Part shown: one piece after another, positions 16,508-25,316 of the stretch
How the letters are laid out: the number at the start of each line of letters is the position of its first letter
Numbering within the stretch: position 1 is the first letter of the stretch
NCBI RefSeq assembly: GCF_009647655.1
Contig: NZ_WJFD01000001.1
Coordinates: 1,922,001-1,986,000 of the forward strand
Length of the DNA: 64,000 nucleotides
Direction: 5' to 3'
Source: Chitinophaga sp. SYP-B3965
GTDB lineage: Bacteria; Bacteroidota; Bacteroidia; Chitinophagales; Chitinophagaceae
Notes under the pieces: generated by a model
Told to the model about the DNA's origin: nothing
Databases searched by the model: none
Seen by the model: only the letters and a program-made list of their open reading frames with translations
Program-made: the position numbers and the translations under genes

Positions 16508-19453
16508 TTAAAGTTTAAGGTTAATGCCGAACATGAGTGTGGTTGCTGTTGGGTATCCTCCCCCGCCATCAGGATCATAGCCTATGTAATCTGTTTTGGT
16601 GAACAGATTTTGCCCGGACACATAAATGCTGGTACCTCCACGGAAAGCATAACTCAGCTGAGCGTTGCGTATTTTCAGATAGGAAGCATTCATGAGCTGG
16701 TAAGTAGAAGTAAGCACATTACTGTAACCAGCCCTTGGTATATTACTATTTGGATTACCGGGCGTCCACCTGTTTAAAAGATTAACGGATTTATTACCTG
16801 ATCCGGAAGGATCATTGAGGCCGGTATCTTCTATCCTGTTTGCACCAGCAGCTCCCTGCAGGAATATAGTGAGACTGAAATTCTTATAGCCGAAAACATT
16901 GCTGAAACCATATGTGAATTCAGGCAGGGAATTACCCATTACCACCCTGTCATCTGCATTCAGGAATCCATCTCCTGTTACATCCTTATATCTTGCATCG
17001 CCTGGTTTAACGGTGGTTTGTACGGTTTGGGCATCAATTTCGGCCTGGTTATGGAATACGCCTTCATATACATATCCTAAATAATTTCCGGGAGGATATC
17101 CTACAAATAAAGTAGTGGATGTAGCACGGCCTAAAGAGGTGACCTTCGTTTTATTATGGGCAAAATTAAAGTCTGCCGTCCAGGTGAAATTGCCGGTAAA
17201 GATATCAGCACCCAGGTTTAACTCAACTCCTTTGTTCTCTAATCCACCTGTATTATACAATGCACTGCTGTAGCCGGAATATGCCTGCAGATCGATGGTG
17301 AACAATAGGTCGCGCGTGGCTTTCTTATAATAATCAGCCGTTAATCTCAGGCGGTTATTAAAGAAGGCAGCATCCAATCCAATATCCCACTGCCCTGTTT
17401 TCTCCCATTTCAATTCACCATTTACCAGCCTGGTATGCCTGGCCGCAGGGAATAGTTTATTATCGAAGATATAAGCATTGGAAGTTGTTAAAGTAGCGAG
17501 GGACTGGTAACTACCGATCTCCTGGTTACCGGTAAGACCGTAACTTCCCCTTAATTTCAGATCAGAGAGGAACTTCAGGTCCTTCATAAAAGGTTCCTCA
17601 GATAAACGATAACCAACGGCTACTGACGGGAAATACCCCCATTTATTATCTGCACCAAACTTGGAAGAACCATCGGCCCTGAAAGAGGCAGTCAGCAAAT
17701 ACTTATTATCATACTGATAATTGGCCCTGGCTATAAAAGATGCCATGCTCCACTCTGTTAAGGAAGAACCAATAATAGTGGCACCGGTAGCGCTTCCAAT
17801 GGAATTCAGGCCCAGCCTGTCGTCCGCAAATTTGGAAGGTTCCATGGTAGCACTAAAATCCTGTTCCTTTTGCCAGGAAAAACCACCTAATAATTCCAGG
17901 TTATGTTTCTCTTTAAAGATCTTCGTATACCGCACGGTATTCTCATTGAGTATATTCGTGATCTTTCTTTCACCGATCATACCCAATCCTCCTAAAAGTC
18001 CTCCTATATAGGTAGTTGCTTTAGGATAATACTCCTGGTTACTCCTGTTGGTGAGGTTAATACCTACCAGTGATTTAAACGTGAGGTTAGCGAATGGCTT
18101 ATACTCCAGTGCCACATTTCCTAAAAAATTATCTCCCTGCAGTTTATTCTTTACGCTCAGCAAAGAAGCTACCGGACTTTCCGCCTTTCCTGCATTGTAC
18201 CAATAATCCACATACTCACCGTTTTCATCAAACACAGGAATGGTGGGAGATGTTTCATAGATCTTTTCTCCTACTGATCTTACATTGCCACTTCCTGCAC
18301 CAGTGGTGGGTACAGAACTGTTGATGGTTCTGCTGTAGGATAAGGATTGGGTGAACTTTACCTTATCCGTCAGGTTCGCATCTGCATTTACCCGGAAGGA
18401 ATATCGTTTCATGTTTGAATTGATCACAATACCATCCTGATTGAAATAGTTGCCGGATACAAAGTATTTCAGGTTTCCTTTTCCGCTGGATAAAGACACC
18501 TGGTGATTCTGGATCACGGCAGGCCTGAAGAGTTCATCCTGCCAGTCTGTTCCTTTCCCGATAGAATCAGGTTTTGCAAAAGGCTTAGGCAGGTTGCGCG
18601 ATAACGCCCAATCGTTGAGGTATGCAGCATGCTGCTCCCCGTTCATCAGGTCTAATTTATTGGCTACTGTTTGTATACCATAATAACCATTGTAATCTAC
18701 AGACATCCTATTGCCTGATCCTCTTTTAGTGGTAATAATAATTACACCATTAGATCCCCGGGAGCCATATATCGCTGTAGCGGAAGCATCCTTCAACACC
18801 TGCATGGATTCAATATCATTAGGGTTGAGAGAAGCGAGCGCATTGGTAGCAGTGAACGTTCCATAAGAAGTGCCGGAAGGATCTTTACTGTTATTATAAA
18901 CGGGCACATCATCGATCACAAAGAGTGGTTCGTTACCCGCGTTGAGTGAGCTGGCGCCCCTGATCCGGATATTCAATCTTCCACCCGGGGCCCCGGAGGC
19001 CTGGGATACATCTACCCCTGCGGCCCTTCCCTGCAATAACTGATCTACACTCACTGCTGGTTGGTTCTTTATCTTACTGGCGGAAATGGTAGAGATAGAT
19101 CCTGTGATATCTTTCCGTTGTTGCGTTCCATAACCTACTACCACTACTTCCTGCATGGAGGAAGCGGTAGGGTCCAGTACAACATCTATTTTAGATTGCC
19201 CGCTGATCTTTATTTCCTTTGTTTTATAACCTACATAAGAAATGATCAGTGTGCCATTTGGATCCGTAACGCTGATCTTGTAATGACCTGCAGAATCAGA
19301 TCGTGTTGCATTGGTCTTTCCTTTTTCAAGGATCCCTGCACCGGGAAGACGCTCTCCATTATCGGAAGAGGTGATGGTGCCTGTTATTACCTGTGCGCCT
19401 GCAGAAAGCAGCAGCCCGCAGAGCATACATAACGTAGTAATTAATTTCTTCAT
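16508..19453 (-). CDS. SusC/RagA family TonB-dependent glycan importer (PUL 1)
   Basis: 981 residues. Signal peptide MKKLITTLCMLCGLLLSAGAQ, carboxypeptidase-D-like domain about 22-95, TonB-box-like VVVGYGTQ (about 105), plug domain with AISTISASKI-like and VLKDASATAIYGSRGSNGVI sequences, then a 22-strand barrel ending in the C-terminal aromatic/hydrophobic residues GINLKL. It imports oligosaccharide or free sialic acid together with the SusD lipoprotein. No N-terminal STN domain, so control is by the GntR repressor rather than an ECF sigma/anti-sigma pair. Confidence 0.95.
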   Translation of the reverse strand: MKKLITTLCMLCGLLLSAGAQVITGTITSSDNGERLPGAGILEKGKTNATRSDSAGHYKISVTDPNGTLIISYVGYKTKEIKISGQSKIDVVLDPTASSMQEVVVVGYGTQQRKDITGSISTISASKIKNQPAVSVDQLLQGRAAGVDVSQASGAPGGRLNIRIRGASSLNAGNEPLFVIDDVPVYNNSKDPSGTSYGTFTATNALASLNPNDIESMQVLKDASATAIYGSRGSNGVIIITTKRGSGNRMSVDYNGYYGIQTVANKLDLMNGEQHAAYLNDWALSRNLPKPFAKPDSIGKGTDWQDELFRPAVIQNHQVSLSSGKGNLKYFVSGNYFNQDGIVINSNMKRYSFRVNADANLTDKVKFTQSLSYSRTINSSVPTTGAGSGNVRSVGEKIYETSPTIPVFDENGEYVDYWYNAGKAESPVASLLSVKNKLQGDNFLGNVALEYKPFANLTFKSLVGINLTNRSNQEYYPKATTYIGGLLGGLGMIGERKITNILNENTVRYTKIFKEKHNLELLGGFSWQKEQDFSATMEPSKFADDRLGLNSIGSATGATIIGSSLTEWSMASFIARANYQYDNKYLLTASFRADGSSKFGADNKWGYFPSVAVGYRLSEEPFMKDLKFLSDLKLRGSYGLTGNQEIGSYQSLATLTTSNAYIFDNKLFPAARHTRLVNGELKWEKTGQWDIGLDAAFFNNRLRLTADYYKKATRDLLFTIDLQAYSGYSSALYNTGGLENKGVELNLGADIFTGNFTWTADFNFAHNKTKVTSLGRATSTTLFVGYPPGNYLGYVYEGVFHNQAEIDAQTVQTTVKPGDARYKDVTGDGFLNADDRVVMGNSLPEFTYGFSNVFGYKNFSLTIFLQGAAGANRIEDTGLNDPSGSGNKSVNLLNRWTPGNPNSNIPRAGYSNVLTSTYQLMNASYLKIRNAQLSYAFRGGTSIYVSGQNLFTKTDYIGYDPDGGGGYPTATTLMFGINLKL

Positions 19454-19481
19454 GGTATTAGTTTTTTCATAACGTAATTGT

Positions 19482-20594
19482 CTATTGTTGTGCTATCAGT
19501 CGGTCGGTTTCTGCTAATCTGAAACGTGTGCTTATGATGGAATTCTTATTTTCATCCGGCCTGTATTTGATGTAAGTGGTTGCTACAAATGTCTGGTCCG
19601 GCAGTAACTCAATACCGCTATAACCGCAATCCCATGTTTTATAGCTGTGCAGTAATTTTATGCGGTACTGACCGGGCCTGCCATTGATGATATCATCATA
19701 CGTGCCCACCCATGCCATGTAGTTATTTTTGGTGGTGCTTTCTTTGCCCGTATCTCTGAAAACCACTACCATCCTGCCATCTGCACTATACTTTGCTTTA
19801 TGGCGATCTCCCCATAAGCCCTCTGGTAAAGGTTTTATGGCAGACCAGGTTTTACCCTCATCATCACTCAGCATATACAGTGAGATATGTTTATCATTTT
19901 CCCGGATCATGCACAGCAGTTGTTTTCCGGAAGGAGATCTGATGACTTCCGGCTCACAGGGTTTTAAACCCATGGTATCTAAAACGGTACGTAGGGGCGA
20001 CCAGGTTAGGCCACCATCTTCAGAGATGCTTTGTACTACGATGCATGATTTCTTTTCTACTTTTTCACCGGGCCTTCTCATATTGGTCATGCCCAATAAC
20101 CTTTTACCGCCGTCTATTGGTATGATGGTACAGAAGGGCATGCCGGTGAGGTCCAGTCCGTTGCTTTTCATAGGCCCCCAGGTATCACCTTCCATAACTG
20201 CCTGCTGCATTTGATGCTGAGGTCCGCTGCCGGCAAATGCAACAACACGTTGCTGGCCATCCGGGCCGGGTAAGAGATAAATTGCAGGACAGTTCGCAGC
20301 CATGCTCCAATTAGCAGGTACCCATTGATTATTCCAGGTAAGGCCACCGTCTGTACTCTTTTTTGCGGGACCACATTTGCCGCCGTGGCCATACGTCCAT
20401 ACACAATACATGGTTTTTCCATCGGGCATTAATACGGTAGTTGGCTGCCCGTTATAAATATCTTTTGTACCCTGCGCCACCACTACCTGGCGGGTGGAAT
20501 CTCCTGATAAATCCAGAACAGGTAAGGGTGCCTTATTTTTAGAAATAAAGGGCACAAGAAGGCCTGTAAGCAAAAGTATCTTGCTCAAAGTCAT
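19482..20594 (-). CDS. Sialidase-family (Asp-box) protein, first gene of PUL 1
   Basis: 370 residues with a hydrophobic N-terminus (MTLSKILLLTGLLVPFI). Asp boxes are seen as STDGGLTW, SEDGGLTW and SDDEGKTW, with LLCMIRENDK as a further blade. The protein differs from the second sialidase (13917-14990) and belongs to a family often annotated as sialidase or neuraminidase-like without proven activity. The sequence FRDTGKEST and DCGYSGIELLPD resemble active-site blades. It leads the operon, 28 nt upstream of susC, directly behind a palindromic operator. Confidence 0.82.
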   Translation of the reverse strand: MTLSKILLLTGLLVPFISKNKAPLPVLDLSGDSTRQVVVAQGTKDIYNGQPTTVLMPDGKTMYCVWTYGHGGKCGPAKKSTDGGLTWNNQWVPANWSMAANCPAIYLLPGPDGQQRVVAFAGSGPQHQMQQAVMEGDTWGPMKSNGLDLTGMPFCTIIPIDGGKRLLGMTNMRRPGEKVEKKSCIVVQSISEDGGLTWSPLRTVLDTMGLKPCEPEVIRSPSGKQLLCMIRENDKHISLYMLSDDEGKTWSAIKPLPEGLWGDRHKAKYSADGRMVVVFRDTGKESTTKNNYMAWVGTYDDIINGRPGQYRIKLLHSYKTWDCGYSGIELLPDQTFVATTYIKYRPDENKNSIISTRFRLAETDRLIAQQ

Positions 20595-20632
20595 AACTGT
20601 GGAGATTTGATTAATTGAAGGTGATATGTTCT

Positions 20633-20658
20633 ATATGTACTACATATTGACAAATCTA
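20633..20658 (-). promoter_or_regulatory. Promoter and GntR-type operator of the sialidase/SusCD operon
   Basis: On the minus strand the -7 box TAGATTTG (20658-20651) matches TAnnTTTG exactly. Immediately downstream is the near-perfect palindrome ATATGTACTACATAT (20633-20647), whose core TGT-N3-ACA fits FadR/GntR operators. Its position at the expected transcription start suggests repression. The same 12-nt core ATATGTACTACA recurs at the regulator's own promoter. Confidence 0.7.
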
Positions 20659-20729
20659 AAAATAAAATCCCAAGCTTTCCTAATTTTTTAAAGAAAATCT
20701 TGGAAAGACGCCATGGTACTGAGGCTGGA

Positions 20730-21425
20730 TTATTTCATCCGGTCGAAGTGAGGTTTGAGATGGTCGTACATCCCTTTTTTGAAGTCTTCTTTTGTGCCGT
20801 TTCGGAGGATCTCTACTAATCCTCTGTGGTCAATTTTACCACTGGTGGGTTTATCAACGAGGGTAATTACATAGGCAAAAACAGGAAGCAGCATGATCTG
20901 GAACCGCTTCAGGGTGCTGTTGCCCGTCATTTCATATAGTTTGCCGTGAAAGGCAATTTCATTCTTTACGAGGAAGGATTTGTCTTTATTGATCTCGCTG
21001 TTGGCGATATCTTCCAATTCATCAATGTCAGCGTCGGTCATGCGCTTGTATAAGAGATCGGCCAATCCCATTTCGAGCACCAGCCGCAATTCAAATACAT
21101 CTCTTAAGGTGGTATCATCTATAATGAGGGGGTCCAGCACACGTTCAAAGGCCTGTAAAATATCCGGACTGGCCAATACCATTCCTTTACGTTTGCGGGT
21201 TTCTATCATGCCCAGCATGCGCAACCGGCTTAAAGCCTCTCTCACTACGTTCCGGCTTACGCCCAGGGCTTCTGCGAGGTCTGTTTCTTTGGGGAGGGCG
21301 TCCCCGGGTTTGAAGGACATTTTCTTAAGGTACTGGCGCAGCTTCACTTCTACCGAATCAGCCATTGTATTGGACTTAACGCGCCCCAGATTTTTACTTA
21401 GATCACTTTGTATTGTATCTTGCAT
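20730..21425 (-). CDS. GntR family (FadR subfamily, FCD domain) repressor of the sialidase PUL
   Basis: 231 residues. Winged helix at about 20-90 (GDALPKETDLAEALGVSRNV then VREALSRLRMLGMIETRKRKG) and an all-helical FCD ligand domain at about 105-225 (FELRLVLEMGLADLLYKRMTDAD, ending GTKEDFKKGMYDHL). FCD repressors such as NanR bind sugar acids, including sialic acid, and release DNA. It is upstream of the operon on the same strand, separated by 135 nt. Palindromes at 20633-20647 and 21427-21448 indicate operon control and autorepression. The name nanR would be premature. Confidence 0.9.
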   Translation of the reverse strand: MQDTIQSDLSKNLGRVKSNTMADSVEVKLRQYLKKMSFKPGDALPKETDLAEALGVSRNVVREALSRLRMLGMIETRKRKGMVLASPDILQAFERVLDPLIIDDTTLRDVFELRLVLEMGLADLLYKRMTDADIDELEDIANSEINKDKSFLVKNEIAFHGKLYEMTGNSTLKRFQIMLLPVFAYVITLVDKPTSGKIDHRGLVEILRNGTKEDFKKGMYDHLKPHFDRMK

Positions 21426-21426
21426 C

Positions 21427-21451
21427 TTGTACTATATGTACTACAAATATA
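21427..21451 (-). promoter_or_regulatory. Autoregulatory promoter-operator of the GntR gene
   Basis: TATATTTG on the minus strand (21451-21444) is a perfect TAnnTTTG box, and it is overlapped by ATATGTACTACAAAT (21434-21448), which shares 12 nt with the PUL operator. The surrounding 20 nt (21427-21446) begin TTGTA and end TACAA. The GntR start codon is 2 nt further on, so the transcript is nearly leaderless. Confidence 0.65.
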
Positions 21452-21459
21452 CAAAGTTT

Positions 21460-21484
21460 ACCCGGCGCTGATGCAGCACCGGGT
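21460..21484 (-). terminator. Hairpin downstream of the 220-residue secreted protein gene
   Basis: ACCCGG (21460-21465) pairs with CCGGGT (21479-21484) and inner GCTG with CAGC. There is no strong T tract on the minus strand (TAAACTTTG), so termination may be weak. Confidence 0.4.
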
Positions 21485-21519
21485 AATTAACTTAGTTATT
21501 CAACAGCATTTCGATCTGC

Positions 21520-22182
21520 TTACCAATATAATTCTTCATAAAATTCTCCGGAAAAATCTTCCCATGTTCCACTAATTTGAAAATATTTCTGCATGGTACC
21601 TCCTCCAGTAATAGGAAATATCCCATAAAAATGCAGTGTAAATGGTTTAACAGGATTCATGCCTTCTGCCAATGGCGGAGTTGATCCGACTAAATACTTA
21701 TCAGAATCTTGCATATCTATAAATATTTGATTGGCGATATTGATGGGCAATGGGTTTCCTGAGTCATCAGTTGCTTCGTACATCGGCGAAATTGTCAGAC
21801 TCATTCCTGTATTAGACGGATCATCGTTATCCTTTTGCCAACGATATTTGATCACCATCATCAAGACAGGGATCGGAACATTACTCGGCAAAATAATCTG
21901 AAATGGCTCCGAATAACTCAACCCGAAAGCTCTAACACCAACCGTACTATTTCCAATAACTATTGGGGTATTTACCCCTTCGCGGGCAGCTTTTCTATAG
22001 AACCGTTGATAAAAAGGGACTTTGGCATTTATTTTAGTTATGCCGGAAGTGTTTAAGCACTTTACAATTTTAAAACTCCCATCACCGATGTTGCTTGTGC
22101 CAGCAAATTTATTGGGTGATACAAATGAAGATAAAGCAATGACCACGGTTGCGGTCAGGGTTAATTTAATAGCTTTTTTCAT
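21520..22182 (-). CDS. Secreted protein of unknown function (220 aa)
   Basis: Signal peptide MKKAIKLTLTATVVIALSSF. The mature part begins with NIGDGSFKIVKCLNTSG and includes an amphipathic stretch with several hydrophobic residues (FQIILPSNVPIPVLMMVIKY). Acidic C-terminus (DFSGEFYEELYW). I recognise no family. Monocistronic, with an inverted repeat in front (22208-22240) and a hairpin behind. Local GC content is lower than in the neighbouring PUL, which might point to recent gain. Confidence 0.75.
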   Translation of the reverse strand: MKKAIKLTLTATVVIALSSFVSPNKFAGTSNIGDGSFKIVKCLNTSGITKINAKVPFYQRFYRKAAREGVNTPIVIGNSTVGVRAFGLSYSEPFQIILPSNVPIPVLMMVIKYRWQKDNDDPSNTGMSLTISPMYEATDDSGNPLPINIANQIFIDMQDSDKYLVGSTPPLAEGMNPVKPFTLHFYGIFPITGGGTMQKYFQISGTWEDFSGEFYEELYW

Positions 22183-22207
22183 AGAAGATAAATTAGTGGG
22201 TTACTTG

Positions 22208-22240
22208 ATACTTTGAATATACAATTTATTTTCAAAGTAT
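22208..22240. repeat. 10-bp perfect inverted repeat in an intergenic region
   Basis: ATACTTTGAA (22208-22217) and TTCAAAGTAT (22231-22240), 13 nt apart, between the minus-strand lipoprotein gene (ends 22249) and the secreted-protein gene (starts 22182). No T tract follows, so it is as likely an operator for the secreted-protein gene as a terminator. Confidence 0.5.
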
Positions 22241-22248
22241 TTCGGTAA

Positions 22249-22884
22249 TCAACTAGCTGGCCTGATGGACACCCCATCATACTCATACAACTGGTAGAGC
22301 TCCTCAAAATTGATGTACAGCTGTGGTAAGGAATCCGTAGTATGTTTGAAGCGGAGCAGGAAACCTTTATTCATCTCTTCTACATTGATGGAAAGGCTGT
22401 CTGTCTGCTTATCTACAATGCTTCTCAGCGGCTGGCTGGCAGTATTAGCCATGTAATAACAGGCCCTCTTAAAGATAATATCATGTGCGTACTCCGTTAC
22501 CTGGTCCGGAAAAACAAATGTAAAAGTAACGGGATGGCTTTTCAGGAAGCGGCTCAGGGCGCCTTCCTTTACAAGCGTATGCTGTTGTACAAAGTGTGCG
22601 GTGTAAGAAGATTGCGGATCACCGGCAGGACTGTAGGCGGAATCTTTCCATACCAGGCCTATCCTGTCTCCCATTTGATAAGTGATGCCCTCTTCTGTAT
22701 TGTAGATCATGGCCAGTGTATCTCCCTTCCTGCAAACGATAAAAAGGCTTTCGTCTCCTTCCTGGTTATAGTCCAGGAAAGTGAAATTATCCAGGTGAAT
22801 GTCGTCTTGCTTCTCTTTTGCGGCAGGAGCAGTCGGCGTATTACATGCAAACAACACAATAAGGAATAATAAAGGGAACTTCAT
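22249..22884 (-). CDS. Lipoprotein of unknown function
   Basis: 211 residues with a clear lipobox (FLIVLFAC, Cys 14). The rest has regular beta-strand alternation (FTFLDYNQEGDESLFIVCRK, then YTAHFVQQHTLVKEG, LRFKHTTDSLPQLYINFEEL). No family recognised. It follows the YhcH gene by 14 nt on the same strand, so the two are probably co-transcribed. Confidence 0.78.
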   Translation of the reverse strand: MKFPLLFLIVLFACNTPTAPAAKEKQDDIHLDNFTFLDYNQEGDESLFIVCRKGDTLAMIYNTEEGITYQMGDRIGLVWKDSAYSPAGDPQSSYTAHFVQQHTLVKEGALSRFLKSHPVTFTFVFPDQVTEYAHDIIFKRACYYMANTASQPLRSIVDKQTDSLSINVEEMNKGFLLRFKHTTDSLPQLYINFEELYQLYEYDGVSIRPAS

Positions 22885-22898
22885 AAGGGCGCAGGAGT

Positions 22899-23354
22899 TT
22901 AGTTCACACTGATCTTGATCACTACCTTCTTCACCGGCCCGGGTGTATCTACACGCAGATTAGGCATATGCAGGTCTGTCGGAAAGAAAATGGCAAAATG
23001 ATCTTGTGCCAGCAAAGAAAAGAAAGAAGGTTTCTCGGCAAACAGCATGTAATCATCCTCTTCGCTATACGCTTTGGAAGGCTGTTTCTCCTGCATAAAG
23101 TCGTGCCCTATCAATTCTGCGCCGCTTACAATGTACTGCACATCAATATATTTCCTGTGAGATTCCATTTTTTCTCCGGATGGGTCTATCGTTTCGTACT
23201 CATTGACAATCGCGAAGATGTTCTTCCCGTCAATTTCGTATTTTCCTTTTTCCAACGTGGTAAAGTCCGTTTGTGCCAGGTATTCAAAGGCTTTGATGAA
23301 CTTCTCGCCCAAACCATAGTAGCGGTGGGCATTATCTAAAGTATCTAGTATCAT
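22899..23354 (-). CDS. YhcH/YjgK/YiaL family protein
   Basis: 151 residues, the standard length. Family signatures: GKYEIDGKNIFAIVNEYET, HRKYIDVQYIVSGAELIG and the C-terminal FAIFFPTDLHMPNLRVDTPG followed by KKVVIKI. The cupin-like barrel binds a metal. E. coli YhcH is encoded with nanATEK and its relatives are linked to sialic acid or sugar-acid use as proposed anomerases or isomerases. Here it lies 1.9 kb from the GntR gene of the sialidase PUL, which makes a role in the same pathway plausible, although no shared operator is visible upstream. Confidence 0.9.
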   Translation of the reverse strand: MILDTLDNAHRYYGLGEKFIKAFEYLAQTDFTTLEKGKYEIDGKNIFAIVNEYETIDPSGEKMESHRKYIDVQYIVSGAELIGHDFMQEKQPSKAYSEEDDYMLFAEKPSFFSLLAQDHFAIFFPTDLHMPNLRVDTPGPVKKVVIKISVN

Positions 23355-23461
23355 GGTGTATTTAATTCGGGCCGAAAGATAGGGAGAAAATTATATATAA
23401 TACAGCGCCCTTTCTCCTTTGAAAGTTTTTTCGTTCTTTTATGCTTATAAATCCCTGCGTA

Positions 23462-25315
23462 ATGAATCGCCTGTTATACCTGTTCCTGATCTTAACCCTC
23501 CCTGCTCTTACACTTGCCCAGAGCTTTAAAGACGGCCGTAATACACCCGCCTGTGCAGCATGCGAGCAATTATTCAAAAGCAAACCCAAGGAGGTGCAGT
23601 TTGGTATCCGGTTAAGTCCGGATGGCACTATTGTTTTCCTCACCAATAATATAGACTGGTTCAACAAGATCTTCACGGCACCGGGAGATGCTATGACTGC
23701 AGACCTCGTGCGTAAAAGTCAATATAACTGCGATAAACCCCGGCCTGCGCGCACCACGCCGAAAGGAGAATTCCTGACACCGCTTTACCTCTCGCAGTTA
23801 AAGAACAAGATGAAACAAATGCCCGGAGGCCAGATAGCCATTGAACTGGGAAAGGTGCCTGCCCATTTGCAAAAGGAAGAGCTGGAAGGCAATCTCGTTG
23901 TCATTAAAAATGGGGTGATCTGTCATTACATGAACTTTGTGAATATTGAGCGGAGCTTATGGGAACTATTACCGATGGGGCTGTTTGCAGATACTTTAAT
24001 GAACAGGCAGGCTACAGACAAAAAGGCTTCCTTCTATTCCCGCAAGCTGCAATTCACCATCCCTTTCCCCAAGAACAAAAGTGTCTACAATGCCGCAGAT
24101 CTAAAACCGCTCTATGATTCCCTGCAGCTGGCCGGAAACCATATTACCCAAATGGATATCAGGGCCTATTCTTCTGTAGAAGGCAGTACGGAACTCAATT
24201 ATCAATTGCAGGAACAACGTGCCGCCTCTATCGTAAAAGCATTACAGCAATACCAGGTATCCCAGATCCCCGGAACTATCAACGCGGCTGAAAACTGGGT
24301 GGAATTCTTCCGTGATATCAAAGGCACTGCTTTTGAAAACTTAACGCCCCTCTCCCAGCCGGAGATCAAAAAACGTTTGCTGGATAAAGGTCTACAGGCC
24401 CAGCTGGAGCCCATCCTAAAAGAACACAGGAAGGCCGTTATTACCATTTATATCAACAAGAACAATGACCTGGAAAGTACTGTCAATGAAGCGCTGCTCA
24501 CAAAGTTCAAAAAAGCCATAGAAGAGAAAGATCTGAAAGCAGCCTCCGCCGTACAGCGCGAGGTGTTTGACCGCATAGCAGATAACCGCCTGCCGGGTAA
24601 TTACCTGGATAAACTGGAGATCCCCAAAACAAAAGATCACCTCTTCCTCCTCAATAACCAGGAAACATATCGTTACCAGCTGAATCCTTCTAAAGAAGAA
24701 GACATCATAGAACGATTGGAAGCACTGTTAAAACTGGATCCAACAGATAAAAAGATCCACTACAACATCTGCTCACTTACATTTAATGTGTGGAAGAACG
24801 ACTCCGGTTACATTGCCTCTGCCGATTTCCTGCAGGAGATCAATGAACTGGCTAAATTAAAGATCCCCTCTTCCCTGGTGCAAAGAATGCTGATCAATTA
24901 TCACATCGTTTATAGTGAGCAGACCTACCGCCGGTTTAACTATGCGGCTAAAGATGAATCCATCGGTTATATCCTGGATAATTATGAAGATCTGCAACTG
25001 AGAGATGAAGAAACATTAACGCTCGCCAAATACCTGGCTTATTACTCCCGCAGGAACGATGCCATTGACCTGTTGCAGGACCGTGTAAGGAATATAGATG
25101 TGAATGAAGACATGCTTTTCTATTACATCAATCTTCATCTCTTCACACCGGAAATATTTAAGGTGCCGGAGTTAAGAACGGTGGTATTGAATGCCATTAC
25201 CATCAATCAGCAACGTTTTTGCAAGTTCTTTAATTCCACCGGCAACGGCGGGGCCAGTTTCCAGCTGCTGGATGCAGAGGCGTTGTGGGGGTTGTACTGT
25301 GAGTATTGTAAATAG
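23462..25315 (+). CDS. Exported protein with OmpA-like segment and helical-repeat C-terminal part
   Basis: The start at 23462 is preferred over the in-frame ATG at 23441 because MNRLLYLFLILTLPALTLAQ is a clean signal peptide; this gives 617 residues. After the signal comes a Cys pair (ACAACEQLF). Near the middle, DIRAYSSVEGSTELNYQLQEQRAA resembles the peptidoglycan-binding segment of OmpA-type domains (RAxSVEG...N..LSxxRA). The C-terminal 250 residues are helix-rich, possibly TPR-like (LTLAKYLAYYSRRNDAIDLL). Probably periplasmic or cell-envelope. Function unknown. It diverges from yhcH. Confidence 0.75.
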   Translation: MNRLLYLFLILTLPALTLAQSFKDGRNTPACAACEQLFKSKPKEVQFGIRLSPDGTIVFLTNNIDWFNKIFTAPGDAMTADLVRKSQYNCDKPRPARTTPKGEFLTPLYLSQLKNKMKQMPGGQIAIELGKVPAHLQKEELEGNLVVIKNGVICHYMNFVNIERSLWELLPMGLFADTLMNRQATDKKASFYSRKLQFTIPFPKNKSVYNAADLKPLYDSLQLAGNHITQMDIRAYSSVEGSTELNYQLQEQRAASIVKALQQYQVSQIPGTINAAENWVEFFRDIKGTAFENLTPLSQPEIKKRLLDKGLQAQLEPILKEHRKAVITIYINKNNDLESTVNEALLTKFKKAIEEKDLKAASAVQREVFDRIADNRLPGNYLDKLEIPKTKDHLFLLNNQETYRYQLNPSKEEDIIERLEALLKLDPTDKKIHYNICSLTFNVWKNDSGYIASADFLQEINELAKLKIPSSLVQRMLINYHIVYSEQTYRRFNYAAKDESIGYILDNYEDLQLRDEETLTLAKYLAYYSRRNDAIDLLQDRVRNIDVNEDMLFYYINLHLFTPEIFKVPELRTVVLNAITINQQRFCKFFNSTGNGGASFQLLDAEALWGLYCEYCK

Positions 25316-25316
25316 A

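Noticed and set aside
9485..20594. A complete sialic acid catabolic operon
   Set aside because: Transport and sialidase genes are present but no lyase, kinase or epimerase gene was found in the window.
23441..23461. Upstream in-frame ATG as start of the OmpA-like protein gene
   Set aside because: The downstream ATG gives a clean signal peptide (MNRLLYLFLILTLP); the longer form would place polar residues with Cys before it.
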